From Labilithrix sp. (GTDB lineage: Bacteria > Myxococcota_A > Polyangia > Polyangiales > Polyangiaceae), in the NCBI GenBank assembly GCA_028287065.1, contig JAQBQJ010000226.1, positions 1 through 35,588 on the forward strand: a stretch of 35,588 bases of DNA. Direction: 5' to 3'. Position 1 is the first letter of the stretch. Each line of letters opens with the position of its first letter. The notes under the pieces were generated by a model. That model saw nothing but the letters and a program-made list of their open reading frames with translations, was not told the DNA's origin and did no database searches. Made by a program: the position numbers and the translations under genes. Of this stretch, positions 21,761-30,331 are shown piece after piece.

Positions 21761-23825
21761 GGAAGAGCGGGCTAGCATGCAGCGCCGTCAGCGTAAAATG
21801 CGGCTTCCTGCGACCTCAAAGCTTCGGCCTTTCGTGGCCGCCGCTGCCCTCGCCGCCGCAGTGGGCGCGGTGTTCTGGGTCCCGTCCGCGCCGGCTGCGC
21901 GCGGGTTCTTCCCGGCCCCGCTCGACGACGTGTACATCCACTTCGACTTCGCGCGGACGCTCGCGCAGGGGCATCCGTTCGAGTGGCTTCCGGGCAACGG
22001 CTACTCGTCCGGCGAGACGTCGCCGCTCTACGCCGTGGTCCTCGCGATCGGGTACTTGGTCGGCTTCCGCGGACGGCTCCTCGGCGTGTGGGCTGCGATC
22101 GTCGCGGTCCTCGCGATCGCATCGTTCGTTCGTTCCGCGCAGACGCTCGCGCGGCCGTCCCCGCGCTGGCTCTCCGCGGCCGTCGCGGTCCTCGTGCTCT
22201 CCGTCGGCATCGTCGATTGGTCGCTCTTCAGCGGCATGGAGGTGGCGACGTTCGCCGCAGCGCTCGGTCAGGCGCTGCTCGCCGTGGTGCGAACGCGCGC
22301 ACGCATCGACGAACGCGGCGGGCTCACACGCGAGTCTGCGCAGTGGCGCCTGGGAGCGTGGGGCGCGCTCCTCGTACTGCTCAGGCCGGAGGCCGCGGTG
22401 CTCGTCGCCGTGTTCGCGATCGTGGCGGCGCGCGGCGCAGCGCGTCGCTCGGGGATCGCCGCCGTGTTCCGTAGCGCGCTCCCGGGCGCGCTCGCGACGA
22501 TGCTCGTGCTCGGCCTCAATCGCGTCGCCACGGGAGAGACGCACTCGGCTGGCGCGCAGCTGAAGCTCCTGTCGTCGAACCCGTACCTGTCCGACGTCGA
22601 TCGCGCGCGCGCCTACATCGAGAACATCCTCACGTTCGCGATCAAGGGCGTTCGTGCGGAGCTCTCGGCGGTGCGCGCGCTCGGGTTCCTCGTGCCGGCG
22701 ATGGCGATCGCGGCGCTCGTGCCGCGCGAACGACGCCCGCTCGCAGCTGCGTGCCTCGGCGGCGCGACGGCGTGGGTGATGCTCGTGTCGTTCAACAACA
22801 ACTCTCCATTCCACAACTTCCGCTACTACGCGCCGGCGCTGCTGCTGGTGCTGGTCGCGGCAGGCGCGGGCGCGGCGGGGATCGCGAAGGCCCTCGGTCG
22901 GAGGAACGGAGCGATGGTGGCCGGCTCGCTCCTCGTGTCTTCGATCATCGTCGCGGGCGCGCGCATCCCCGCGCAGGTGCAGCACTTCGCACGCGCGGCA
23001 GGAAACATTCGCGACCAGCAGATCGAGGTCGCGGTACGCCTCGCGGCAGCGATGGAGCCGGGCGCACGCGTACTGCTCGGCGATGCGGGCGCGATCCCGT
23101 TCGTCTCCGAGCGAGGCGCGGTCGATGCGCTCGGCCTCGGCGGCTACCGGCGCATGCCGTTCGCGCGGGCCGCGGTGAACGGCGAGGCGGCGACCGTGGA
23201 GCTGCTCGAACGCCTCGCGGCCGACGAGCGACCGCGCTACCTCGCGCTGTATCCGAACTGGTTCGGTCTCATCACGTCGAAGTTCGGGGTCGAGCTCGAA
23301 CGCGTGACGCTGGCGGACAACCTGATCTGCGCCGGTCCCACGAAGGTGATCTACCGCGCAGACTGGAGCACGCTCGAGAGCCCACATGCGCGCGCGCCGG
23401 AGATCGTCGACGAGCTCGACGTGGCGGACGTGATCAGCGAGGCCGAGCACGCGTACACGTCGCCGGCGCCGAACGGCGGATGGACGACGCTCGACGTGCT
23501 CGCCGACGAGAGCGGAGCGTCACGCTTCGACGGTGGACGCACGATCCCGGCGGGCGGAAGGGAGTCGTTCGTGGTCGCGAAAGGGACCGACGCCCACGAG
23601 ATCGAGCTCGTCGTGCGGGTCGACGAGGAGACGCGCGGCCTTCGCGTGCATACTGCACGCAGCGATCGCGAGCTCGTCGTCGCCCCCGCACGACCAGGTT
23701 CCCGCGGATGGCGCGAGGCCCGCGCGATCATCGATGCGCCCGCCGCCGGCGACACGGTCGTGCTCGAAGCGACGTCCGGTCAGTACCGGAACTACCACGT
23801 GTGGATGCGCCTGCTCAGGCGCTGA
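21759..23825 (+). CDS. GT-C type polytopic membrane glycosyltransferase-like protein
   Basis: 688 residues if starting at ATG 21759; ATGs at 21777 and 21798 (MRLPATSKLRP) are alternatives, the last giving the most compact N-terminus. A first TM (about 25-45) precedes LDDVYIHFDFARTLAQGHPF followed by GNGYSSGETSPLYAVVLAIGY. This is the large first loop typical of GT-C enzymes of the ArnT/PMT/arabinofuranosyltransferase kind, with the conserved acidic pair (Asp-Asp) before the first helix pair. About nine further hydrophobic segments follow up to about residue 400. The last 290 residues form a soluble, probably periplasmic domain (VRLAAAMEPGARVLLGDAGAIPF, then a beta-rich end). Sugar-lipid donor and acceptor are unknown; it could decorate lipids, glycans or proteins of the cell surface. 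Confidence 0.88.
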   Translation: MEERASMQRRQRKMRLPATSKLRPFVAAAALAAAVGAVFWVPSAPAARGFFPAPLDDVYIHFDFARTLAQGHPFEWLPGNGYSSGETSPLYAVVLAIGYLVGFRGRLLGVWAAIVAVLAIASFVRSAQTLARPSPRWLSAAVAVLVLSVGIVDWSLFSGMEVATFAAALGQALLAVVRTRARIDERGGLTRESAQWRLGAWGALLVLLRPEAAVLVAVFAIVAARGAARRSGIAAVFRSALPGALATMLVLGLNRVATGETHSAGAQLKLLSSNPYLSDVDRARAYIENILTFAIKGVRAELSAVRALGFLVPAMAIAALVPRERRPLAAACLGGATAWVMLVSFNNNSPFHNFRYYAPALLLVLVAAGAGAAGIAKALGRRNGAMVAGSLLVSSIIVAGARIPAQVQHFARAAGNIRDQQIEVAVRLAAAMEPGARVLLGDAGAIPFVSERGAVDALGLGGYRRMPFARAAVNGEAATVELLERLAADERPRYLALYPNWFGLITSKFGVELERVTLADNLICAGPTKVIYRADWSTLESPHARAPEIVDELDVADVISEAEHAYTSPAPNGGWTTLDVLADESGASRFDGGRTIPAGGRESFVVAKGTDAHEIELVVRVDEETRGLRVHTARSDRELVVAPARPGSRGWREARAIIDAPAAGDTVVLEATSGQYRNYHVWMRLLRR

Positions 23826-24324
23826 CCGGCGGCGGCGGCTCGGAGCTCCGAAGCAGGGAGAGCTCACGCATCGTCGGCTGCGCGAACGCGATGCGCACGG
23901 AGTCCGGGATGCGCGTGGGCCTGCCGGTCGCGAGCTCGACGAAACCCCACGTCGTCATCGCGCGAGCGACGACGACACGCGATGCGTCGGTCGTCGAGAC
24001 CCGAACGATCTCCGTGGCGCGTTTGCACTTCGCGGCGGATGCGCTGTCTATCCACGTACGCAGCTCGAGCTGTTCACCGCGTAGGACCGGACGCAGGTAA
24101 TCGATCTCGTGGCGGCGCACGACGAAGACGGCGCCGAGCTGGCTGTAGCCTTCCATGTCGAGACCGACCGCTGCCGAGTGCGCTACGGCGACGTCCTGCA
24201 CCCAGCGCAAATACGCGATATTGCTCGCGTGTCCGAGCATGTCGATGTCGCCGTCGCCGACCTCGATCGGAAGCGTGAACAGGGCGGGAGCTTCCGTGGG
24301 TGCGGGCGTGGCGACGGCGGTCAT
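23815..24324 (-). CDS. Hotdog-fold acyl-CoA thioesterase-like protein
   Basis: 169 residues. LPIEVGDGDIDMLGHASNIAYLRWVQDVAVAH is the start of the 4-hydroxybenzoyl-CoA thioesterase/YbgC group, in which an Asp and the following HxxN region (here D-M-L-G-H-A-S-N) line the active site. Later strands (AVFVVRRHEIDYLRPVLRGEQLELRTWI, ATEIVRVSTTDASRVVVARAMTTWGFVEL) complete the hotdog fold. It likely hydrolyses acyl-CoA or acyl-ACP thioesters in the cytoplasm; substrate unknown. The last 11 bases overlap the end of the converging GT-C gene. It diverges from the lipase-like gene, which suggests a lipid-related pair, though this is only context. Confidence 0.9.
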   Translation of the reverse strand: MTAVATPAPTEAPALFTLPIEVGDGDIDMLGHASNIAYLRWVQDVAVAHSAAVGLDMEGYSQLGAVFVVRRHEIDYLRPVLRGEQLELRTWIDSASAAKCKRATEIVRVSTTDASRVVVARAMTTWGFVELATGRPTRIPDSVRIAFAQPTMRELSLLRSSEPPPPVSA

Positions 24325-24369
24325 CGAGGGTCGCGCACCCTAGCAAGAATTTGGCCCCTCGCACGGTTC

Positions 24370-25152
24370 GTGCTTCCACTTTCGTTACCGTTGCCTCCCG
24401 ACGACGCCATCCCGCCGCTGTACGGTAGTTACGTCAGCTACGTCCCCTCGACGTTGCGGTCGAGGGTCAACGAGACCATGGCGACGCTACGTGAGGTCGC
24501 GCTCATGGCGCGCGACATCACTCCGGTCGTTCCCGCGGAGTTTGCGGCGAGCGACAACGTCGTCGTGCTCATCCACGGCTTCTTCGCGAGCGCAGGCGTG
24601 TTCCGCCCGATGCGCAGCCATCTCGTGAACGACACGAACGCGAAGGTCGCGAGCTTCACGCATGCGCCGGGCGCGGGCATCGAGCGCATCGCGCGGAGCC
24701 TCGCGCGCATCGTGGCGCGGATCCCGTCGAGCTGCCGCGTACACCTCGTGGGTCACAGCCTCGGTGGGCTCGTGGCGCGATGGTACGTGCAGGAGCTCGG
24801 CGGCCATGCGCGCGTCGCGCAGACGATCTCGCTCGGAAGCCCGTTCGGCGGCACGGAGCGCGCGCGTCCGTTCCGTTTCCTGGTCGGCGCGGATCTCTGT
24901 CGGACGAGCCCGGTGCTGGCGCGACTGCGCGCCCGCGCGCACGAGCACGATGTCCCGCACATGTCCGTGGTCGCCGACGCCGATTCGATGGTGGTCCCGT
25001 GCGAGAGCGCGGTGTTCCCGCGCGGCGACGTGGTGGTGCTCCCGGGGCGCGGTCACAACTCGCTGCTGTTCGATCCGGAGTCGATCACGCACGTGGTCGA
25101 GCGCATCAAGAAACACGCGAAGCACACGACGCACGCGACGCCCAAGACCTGA
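24370..25152 (+). CDS. Alpha/beta-hydrolase, lipase/esterase-like
   Basis: 260 residues from GTG 24370; TTG 24391 or ATG 24478 are alternatives. The segment before the ATG (YGSYVSYVPSTLRSRVNETM) keeps coding character and was included. DNVVVLIHGFFASAGVF gives the oxyanion HG motif, RVHLVGHSLGGLVARWYVQEL the nucleophile elbow (GHSLGG, Ser), MSVVADADSMVVPCESAVFP the probable acid Asp, and VLPGRGHNSLLFD the His. The Ser-Asp-His order fits triacylglycerol lipase/PGAP1-like hydrolases. There is no signal peptide, so it is cytoplasmic or exported by other means. Substrate unknown; thioesterase and lipase sit head to head. Confidence 0.9.
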   Translation: MLPLSLPLPPDDAIPPLYGSYVSYVPSTLRSRVNETMATLREVALMARDITPVVPAEFAASDNVVVLIHGFFASAGVFRPMRSHLVNDTNAKVASFTHAPGAGIERIARSLARIVARIPSSCRVHLVGHSLGGLVARWYVQELGGHARVAQTISLGSPFGGTERARPFRFLVGADLCRTSPVLARLRARAHEHDVPHMSVVADADSMVVPCESAVFPRGDVVVLPGRGHNSLLFDPESITHVVERIKKHAKHTTHATPKT

Positions 25153-25188
25153 GACGCCAATTCTAGGGTGCGCGTCGGCCAGCGAAAA

Positions 25189-25222
25189 CGAACCAAGGTT
25201 CGAATGGGGGCGGTGAGCCCCC
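25189..25222. repeat. Two adjacent hairpins between converging genes
   Basis: CGAACC-AA-GGTTCG (25189-25202) and GGGGGC-GGTGA-GCCCCC (25206-25222) sit in the 94 bases between the lipase stop and the DUF882-like stop. Neither has a T-tract, so they are at best weak terminators. Confidence 0.45.
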
Positions 25223-25246
25223 GAGATCTGAGACTGCCGCGGGGCG

Positions 25247-25975
25247 TTACTTCGCTTCCGGCAGGTCCATTGCCGCCGTCCACGAGGCGTCGCGCGTGGC
25301 TTGCTTCGGGTCCGGGAGGAGCTGCTCGCGCCACGTGACGCCCGGGGGCGAGCCGTCGATCCAGTGGTAGCTGTGCTCGCGCACGTCGAGGTGCACGTAC
25401 TGCGTCTTCGGATGCGTGTAGATGCCGACGCCCGCACGCGGCGTCCCACGTAGATACGCCGCGAGCACCGACGCTCTCACGCCTTCGAGCGCGAAGTCGA
25501 GCGCCTCGCCCGTGCCGTGCTTGCCGTGCGCGCCCGGACGCGTCGCGCTGATGATGCGGATCGTCGCGCCGCCGAAGTGGTGCGACGCGCGGATCGCGAG
25601 CTGCACGACGCGCAGGTCGAGACGCTCGTCGTCGTCGCTGGCGTCGTCCGGTTCGGTCTTCTCTCGACCGGCGATGCGCATGAACGCACGCGCCTCGCCG
25701 CGATCGAGCACGCCGTGCTCGTCGTAGAGGCGCACCTTGCCGTGCGCGTTCGTGTTGCGGTTCACGATCTCGATCGGCGCGCTCGGAGTCGCCGTCGCGA
25801 CGCCCGCAACGGCTCCGTCGACCGCCGACGCGCTCGACGTCGCGAGCGCGCGCTTTGCGGGAGGCGCGAGGTTCGCCACGCGTGCGACGGGCTTCTGCGG
25901 CATGACGGTAGGCGCCGCCCCGACGGCGCTTGCCGCCAGGAGGATCGCCATCGCCACGAATGCCGTCGCGCGCAT
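25247..25975 (-). CDS. DUF882/M15-like secreted peptidase-type protein
   Basis: 242 residues from ATG 25975 (MRATAFVAMAILLAASAVGAA), a typical signal peptide; an ATG at 26038 would add 21 residues and overlap the next gene. After a low-complexity linker (about 20-65), residues about 125-220 contain ISATRPGAHGKHGTGEALDF and GVGIYTHPKTQYVHLDVREHSYHW, the H..G.A.DF and VHLD metal-binding pattern of DUF882 (YcbK-like) and M15 D,D-carboxypeptidase-fold proteins. His, Asp and the second His are all present, so a periplasmic zinc peptidase acting on peptidoglycan is plausible. The gene is divergent from the secreted protein at 26033. Confidence 0.88.
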   Translation of the reverse strand: MRATAFVAMAILLAASAVGAAPTVMPQKPVARVANLAPPAKRALATSSASAVDGAVAGVATATPSAPIEIVNRNTNAHGKVRLYDEHGVLDRGEARAFMRIAGREKTEPDDASDDDERLDLRVVQLAIRASHHFGGATIRIISATRPGAHGKHGTGEALDFALEGVRASVLAAYLRGTPRAGVGIYTHPKTQYVHLDVREHSYHWIDGSPPGVTWREQLLPDPKQATRDASWTAAMDLPEAK

Positions 25976-26032
25976 CGGTGATCGAGCGTAGCAGGCGCCG
26001 GTGACCGGAAAATGTGGTACTTCGGGGCCGAC

Positions 26033-26677
26033 ATGCACGCCGAAGCAAGCACCGGGCGCCCCCTCGACCTACCCCGGCAGCGCCCGCGCAACGCAGGGAG
26101 ATCGCTGGCGTTTGCCGGCGTCGCGACGCTCGCATTCGCGGCGTGCACCTTGCACGCATCGGACGCACGCGCGGACGTGAGCTCGTGGTTCACCGGCGGC
26201 GGCGGATACGGCGTCCAGCACAGCGACTCGCGCGGCGTCTACGACCGCGCCACCGCCCTCTCCTTCTCCATCGGCGTCGGCACGACGCCCACGAACAGCA
26301 TCGTCGCCGGCGGGCTCGTCCGCTCCACGACGTACTTCACGCTCGGCACCGATCTCGATCTCTCGGCGCGCATCGCGACGGGCGGCTTCGCGCGCGGACA
26401 GTGGGGCCTCGCGTTCGACTTCGGTCCCGGCTGGCGGAGCTGGGGACGCGCGGCCGACTACGGTCGCTGGCCTCTCCACGCGATGATCGTCGGCGGCGCA
26501 CCGTGGGGCCTGCAGCTCGGCGTGGGCGCGAACATCTGGAGCATCGGCGGCGAGCCCTCGTCGCGTGGTGCCATCGCGCTCCTCGAGATCGATCTCCTGA
26601 GGCTCACCGTCATGCGCCAGGGCTCGACCGATCGCTGGTGGGAGAACCCCTCGCCTGCCGGCGGTCGGGTGAAGTGA
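26033..26677 (+). CDS. Secreted protein of unknown function, possibly beta-rich
   Basis: 214 residues from ATG 26033 (GGGG upstream); ATG 26012 is an alternative. A basic N-terminus followed by LAFAGVATLAFAACTLHASDARAD is a signal peptide, with a likely cut at DARA-D (about residue 48). The mature part has alternating strands (SFSIGVGTTPTNSIVAGGLV, YFTLGTDLDLSARIATGGF, GLAFDFGPGWRSWGR, HAMIVGGAPWGLQLGVGANI), many Gly and aromatic residues at edges, consistent with a small outer-membrane beta-barrel or beta-sandwich. No family recognised. The stop overlaps the next gene's GTG by four bases (GTGA), so translational coupling with DUF72 is likely. Confidence 0.85.
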   Translation: MHAEASTGRPLDLPRQRPRNAGRSLAFAGVATLAFAACTLHASDARADVSSWFTGGGGYGVQHSDSRGVYDRATALSFSIGVGTTPTNSIVAGGLVRSTTYFTLGTDLDLSARIATGGFARGQWGLAFDFGPGWRSWGRAADYGRWPLHAMIVGGAPWGLQLGVGANIWSIGGEPSSRGAIALLEIDLLRLTVMRQGSTDRWWENPSPAGGRVK

Positions 26678-27690
26678 GCGGACAGCTCCCGCTCTTCGGC
26701 GAAGCACCAAAGGGCGCAGGCACGGAGCCCGACATCGTTCCGCGCGTGACCGACGACGATCGCGCGATCGCCGCACGCGTGCCGTCGTGGGTGCGCTTCG
26801 GCACGAGCAGCTGGTCGTTTCCCGGCTGGACCGGCTTGCTCTGGAAGGGTCGTCACACGGACGATGAGCTGGCGCGCTCCGGCCTCCGCGCGTACGCGCA
26901 GCATCCGCTGTTCCGCACCGTCTCGATCGATCGCAGCTACTACGGTCCGCTTCGCGCCGTGGACGTCGCCTCGTATGCGAAGCAGCTCGACGACGCCGCC
27001 GCGCTCACGCCCTCGCTGCCTCCATTCCGGATCGTGTCCAAGGTGTGGGACGAGATCACGACGGCCGTCTTCCCGAAGCATCCTCGCTACGGCGCGCGCG
27101 CGGGTGAGGCGAATCCCATGTTCCTCGACGCCGGTCGCTTCGTCTCCGAGGTCCTCGAGCCGTATCTCCCGTACGCGCGACACTTCGGACCGTTCGTGTT
27201 CGAGCTCACGCCCATGCCGAAGGGTGCGTTCGACGACCGCACGATCGCGACCAAGCTCGACGCCTTCCTCTCGGCACTGCCGCCTTCGTTCCCTTGGGCC
27301 GTCGAGCTCCGCAACGAGGAGCTGATGACGCCGCGCTGGAGCGACGTCCTCCGTGCGCACGGAGCCGCGCACGTGTTCACGTTCTGGACGGCGATGCCGA
27401 GCCTGCGCGCGCAGCTCGCACGCCATGGCCGTCTGTCGTCGCGGACGCTGGTCGCGCGCCTCATGCTCCCGCCGTTCATGCGATACGCCGAGAAAAAGGC
27501 CGAATACGCGCCGTTCGACCGTCTGGTCGCCCCGCAGCCGGACATGCGCGACGACGTCCTCGCGCTGCTCCGCGCCGCCGAGGAGGCCGATTGCACCGAC
27601 GCCTTCATCCTCGCGAACAACAAGGCGGAGGGCTCGGCGCCCCTCACCGTCAAGGCCCTCGCCGACCGAGTTGCGCGCGAGCTGACCTAG
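26674..27690 (+). CDS. DUF72 family protein
   Basis: 338 residues from a GTG at 26674 that overlaps the previous stop (GTGA). The pattern SWVRFGTSSWSFPGWTGLLW, FRTVSIDRSYYGPL, FRIVSKVWDEITTAVFPKHP, PYARHFGPFVFELTPMPKG and FPWAVELRNEEL followed later by AYAEK- and FILANNKAEGSAP matches DUF72 (PF01904), a TIM-barrel-like family widespread in bacteria and archaea. Its biochemical role is not known; sugar or nucleotide-related chemistry is sometimes suggested. The N-terminus (SGQLPLFGEAPKG) is a short extension. No signal peptide; cytoplasmic. It is coupled to the secreted protein gene upstream, which is an odd pairing. Confidence 0.93.
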   Translation: MSGQLPLFGEAPKGAGTEPDIVPRVTDDDRAIAARVPSWVRFGTSSWSFPGWTGLLWKGRHTDDELARSGLRAYAQHPLFRTVSIDRSYYGPLRAVDVASYAKQLDDAAALTPSLPPFRIVSKVWDEITTAVFPKHPRYGARAGEANPMFLDAGRFVSEVLEPYLPYARHFGPFVFELTPMPKGAFDDRTIATKLDAFLSALPPSFPWAVELRNEELMTPRWSDVLRAHGAAHVFTFWTAMPSLRAQLARHGRLSSRTLVARLMLPPFMRYAEKKAEYAPFDRLVAPQPDMRDDVLALLRAAEEADCTDAFILANNKAEGSAPLTVKALADRVARELT

Positions 27691-27729
27691 CAAGTGGACA
27701 GCGCGCTCGAGTTGTCAGAGGCTCTCGCC

Positions 27730-28332
27730 ATGCACGTACGCTCCGCACTCGCCACCGCTTCGTCCCTCGCCGTCCTCTCGATGCTCTCCGGCGGATGCGG
27801 AGGGAAAGCGTCCGCGTCCGCGTCGACGAATACGCCGGATCCGAACGCGGTGCCGTACACCGCACCGCAGCCGACCGGGCCCGCACCGACCGCCGCTCCG
27901 GCGCCGACCACGGGCACCGGCCCCGCGACCGCGATCCCGCCGATGGCCGCGGCGATCGTCCAGCCCGTCCTCGTGTCGATGGGACAGGCCGAAGCGCAGG
28001 GCGCGTCTCCCGACGGCAGCCCGTTCGCAGGACAGTTCGCCGCCGGTCAGACGCTCGAGCAGACGATCAACATCAAGGGCAACGGCTGCTACACGATCGT
28101 CGGCGCGAGCGTCGGCATCCAGCAGCTCGACATCGTGCTCGTCGTCCAGCCCACGCCGCTCATGCAGCCGATCACGGTCGCGCAGAGCTCCGGTGCGGGA
28201 CCGAATGCGACGGTCGGCGGCAAGGCGACGGGCTGCTGGCGCAACCCGACGCCGCTCGCCGGCACCGGCAAGGTGATCCTGCGCGCGACGTCGGGTCAGG
28301 GCCTCGCCGCCGCGCAGGTCTTCTCGAAGTAG
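27730..28332 (+). CDS. Putative lipoprotein with Pro/Thr linker
   Basis: 200 residues from ATG 27730 (MHVRSALATASSLAVLSMLSGGC), a lipoprotein signal with LSGGC lipobox, Cys23. Residues 27-75 are Ala/Pro/Thr-rich linker. The C-terminal part has FAAGQTLEQTINIKGNGCYTIVGASVGIQQLDIVLV ... GKATGCWRNPTPLAGTGKVILRATSGQG, a small beta domain with two Cys that may form a disulfide, as in similar myxobacterial lipoproteins of unknown function. Starts 39 bases after the DUF72 gene and ends base-to-base with the converging mlaD stop. Confidence 0.86.
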   Translation: MHVRSALATASSLAVLSMLSGGCGGKASASASTNTPDPNAVPYTAPQPTGPAPTAAPAPTTGTGPATAIPPMAAAIVQPVLVSMGQAEAQGASPDGSPFAGQFAAGQTLEQTINIKGNGCYTIVGASVGIQQLDIVLVVQPTPLMQPITVAQSSGAGPNATVGGKATGCWRNPTPLAGTGKVILRATSGQGLAAAQVFSK

Positions 28333-29496
28333 TCAGCGCGTCGCGCCGGGCTGCGGCTTCGGCTGCACGAAGGGCTGCGGCGGCTCGCGCGCAGGCTCCT
28401 TCACCGCCGCGTGCGGGCGTCCCTCGTTCTGCTTGATCGAGTAGCGCACGAGCGCACGGAGCACCTCGTTGCGCTCCAGATTTCCGACGAGCGCCTTCAC
28501 GTCCTCGTACACGCTCGGATCGACGAGCAGCCCGCCGATGGTGCCGCGGCCGGCCTTCACGTTCGCGACGATCTCGCGGAGGTCGTCGCTCATCGCGCTC
28601 ACGTTGCCCATGACGTGCTGCGTGGAGTCGTCGCCGTAGACGATCGCGTGACCGAGACCGTTGCCCGTGCGGAGCGCGACGAGGCTCTTGTTCAGCTCGA
28701 CCATCGTGCCCGTGGTGCTCGCGCCGAGCTGGTCGTCGTAGACGAGCGTGTGCACGAGGCCCGGTCCGGTCTTCGCGCGCGCGGTCACCTCGCGAGCGTC
28801 CGACGAGATCGCCGCGAGATTCGCGCTCGACTGATCGAGGTTCGCGAGGATGTGATCGATGCGTCGTCCCTCTTCGGGATCGAAGATCATCTTGTGCGCC
28901 GCGCCGTCCTTGTCGTGCGCGACGCCGTCGAGGATGGCGCGGAGCGAACGAACGCTGCCCTTGATGTCCTCGGTCATCTGCGGGTCGGCGAGCTGCTCGC
29001 TCGTCCGCTTGATGGCGTCCATCGTGAGATCGGCCTTCTTCGCGACGTCGGTCATCTTCTCGATGGCCTTGCCCATGTCGCTCGGGTCCTCCTCGCTCAT
29101 GATGAAGCTGCCGTCGGCGGCGGGACCCTTCGCGGGATCGCCTCCGGCGAGATCGATCATCTTGTCGCCGAGCAGGCCCTTGTTGACGACGCGCGCGACG
29201 GTATCGGGACGCACGCGGCGCGCCTCGTTCCGCGCGACGGCGATCGTCACGTAGATCTTGGAGTCGTCGTCCTTGTCGCCGTGCGACACGTCCGTCACGG
29301 AGCCGACGTCGATGCCGCCCATCCGCACAGCCGAGCCGGACTTCAGGCCGACGACGTCGTTGAAGCGCGCCTTGTAGGTCATCTTGCGATCCCACGCGCG
29401 CCGGTTGTCGCCGATCAAGAAGACCGCGAAGGTCGCGAGGATCAGGGCGATGACGACGAACCCCCCGACCTTCAGAGAGCGATTCTTCGAAGTCAC
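28333..29496 (-). CDS. mlaD: MlaD family protein (MCE domain)
   Basis: 387 residues. A single N-terminal TM (VGGFVVIALILATFAVFLIG, about 10-29) is followed by an MCE domain: ARFNDVVGLKSGSAVRMGGIDVGSVTDV then YVTIAVARNEARRVRPDTVARVVNKGLLGDKMIDL. The remaining 250 residues are a long helical region with LLVDPSVYEDVKAL (as in other long MlaD/MCE members), ending in a Pro-rich tail. It is the substrate-binding component of a phospholipid ABC transporter (Mla/PqiB type), anchored in the inner membrane and projecting into the periplasm. The gene overlaps mlaF by four bases (ATGA). No MlaE permease is adjacent. Confidence 0.92.
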   Translation of the reverse strand: MTSKNRSLKVGGFVVIALILATFAVFLIGDNRRAWDRKMTYKARFNDVVGLKSGSAVRMGGIDVGSVTDVSHGDKDDDSKIYVTIAVARNEARRVRPDTVARVVNKGLLGDKMIDLAGGDPAKGPAADGSFIMSEEDPSDMGKAIEKMTDVAKKADLTMDAIKRTSEQLADPQMTEDIKGSVRSLRAILDGVAHDKDGAAHKMIFDPEEGRRIDHILANLDQSSANLAAISSDAREVTARAKTGPGLVHTLVYDDQLGASTTGTMVELNKSLVALRTGNGLGHAIVYGDDSTQHVMGNVSAMSDDLREIVANVKAGRGTIGGLLVDPSVYEDVKALVGNLERNEVLRALVRYSIKQNEGRPHAAVKEPAREPPQPFVQPKPQPGATR

Positions 29497-30305
29497 GACG
29501 TCGAGAGTAGCACGTCGACGTCCTCCACCTCGGGGGCCTTCCCGTCGATGAAGTCGCGGACGTAGGGGTTCTGCGTGGTCCTGAACTCGTCGGGCGTTCC
29601 CATCATCAGCACGCGTCCTTTGCCGAGCATGACGAGGTAGTCCGACACCGCGAACGCGGTGCCCATGTCGTGTGTGACGACGATGCTCGTGAGGCCCAGC
29701 GCACGTTTGATGCCGACGATGAGGTGATTGATGCGCGCCGTGTTGATCGGATCGAGGCCGGTGGTCGGCTCGTCGTAGAGGATGACCTCGGGCTGGAGCG
29801 CGAGCGTGCGGGCGAGGCCGACGCGCTTCTTCATGCCGCCCGAGAGATCGCTCGGGCGCATCTCCTCGATGCCCGGAAGGCCGACCATCTGGAGGGACTG
29901 TGCGACCCGCCGCCGGACCTCCTCGTCGCGCATGGTGTTCCAGTTCTGCTCGCGCAGGCCGTACGCGACGTTCTCGCCGACCGAGAGCGAGTCGAACAGC
30001 GCGGCGCCCTGGAACAGGTATGCGACGCGACGCCGTACCTCGTAGAGCTCGCGCTCTTCCATCTTCGTGACGTCCTTACCGTCGAAGACGATCTCTCCGC
30101 CGTCGGCGTCGAAAAGGCCGATCAGCATCTTGAGCATGACGCTCTTGCCGCTGCCCGACGCGCCCATGATCGTCACCGTCGCGCCGCGCGGGATGGCGAG
30201 ATCGAGATGGCTGTAGACGACCTTCGGTCCGAAGGCCTTCTTGACGCCCTTGAACTGGATGAGCGTTTCCGCCCGCGTGACCATGGGCGGCGGCGTGCTC
30301 CGCAT
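29493..30305 (-). CDS. mlaF: ABC transporter ATP-binding protein, MlaF type
   Basis: 270 residues with all ABC motifs: Walker A GASGSGKS (48-55), signature LSGGM (154-158) within SDLSGGMKKRVGLARTLALQP, Walker B VILYDEP (174-180) and H-loop VTHD (His212). TTGLDPINTARI and YLFQGAALFDSLSVGENV are characteristic of the MlaF/Ttg2A group rather than exporters. It powers phospholipid transport across the periplasm together with MlaE, MlaD and OM partners. A second ATG at 30284 is an alternative start. It is translationally coupled to mlaD. Preceded by a small secreted protein gene, 26 bases upstream. Confidence 0.94.
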   Translation of the reverse strand: MRSTPPPMVTRAETLIQFKGVKKAFGPKVVYSHLDLAIPRGATVTIMGASGSGKSVMLKMLIGLFDADGGEIVFDGKDVTKMEERELYEVRRRVAYLFQGAALFDSLSVGENVAYGLREQNWNTMRDEEVRRRVAQSLQMVGLPGIEEMRPSDLSGGMKKRVGLARTLALQPEVILYDEPTTGLDPINTARINHLIVGIKRALGLTSIVVTHDMGTAFAVSDYLVMLGKGRVLMMGTPDEFRTTQNPYVRDFIDGKAPEVEDVDVLLSTS

Positions 30306-30331
30306 GGCCGGAGGCTATCGCGCGCAGGCGC

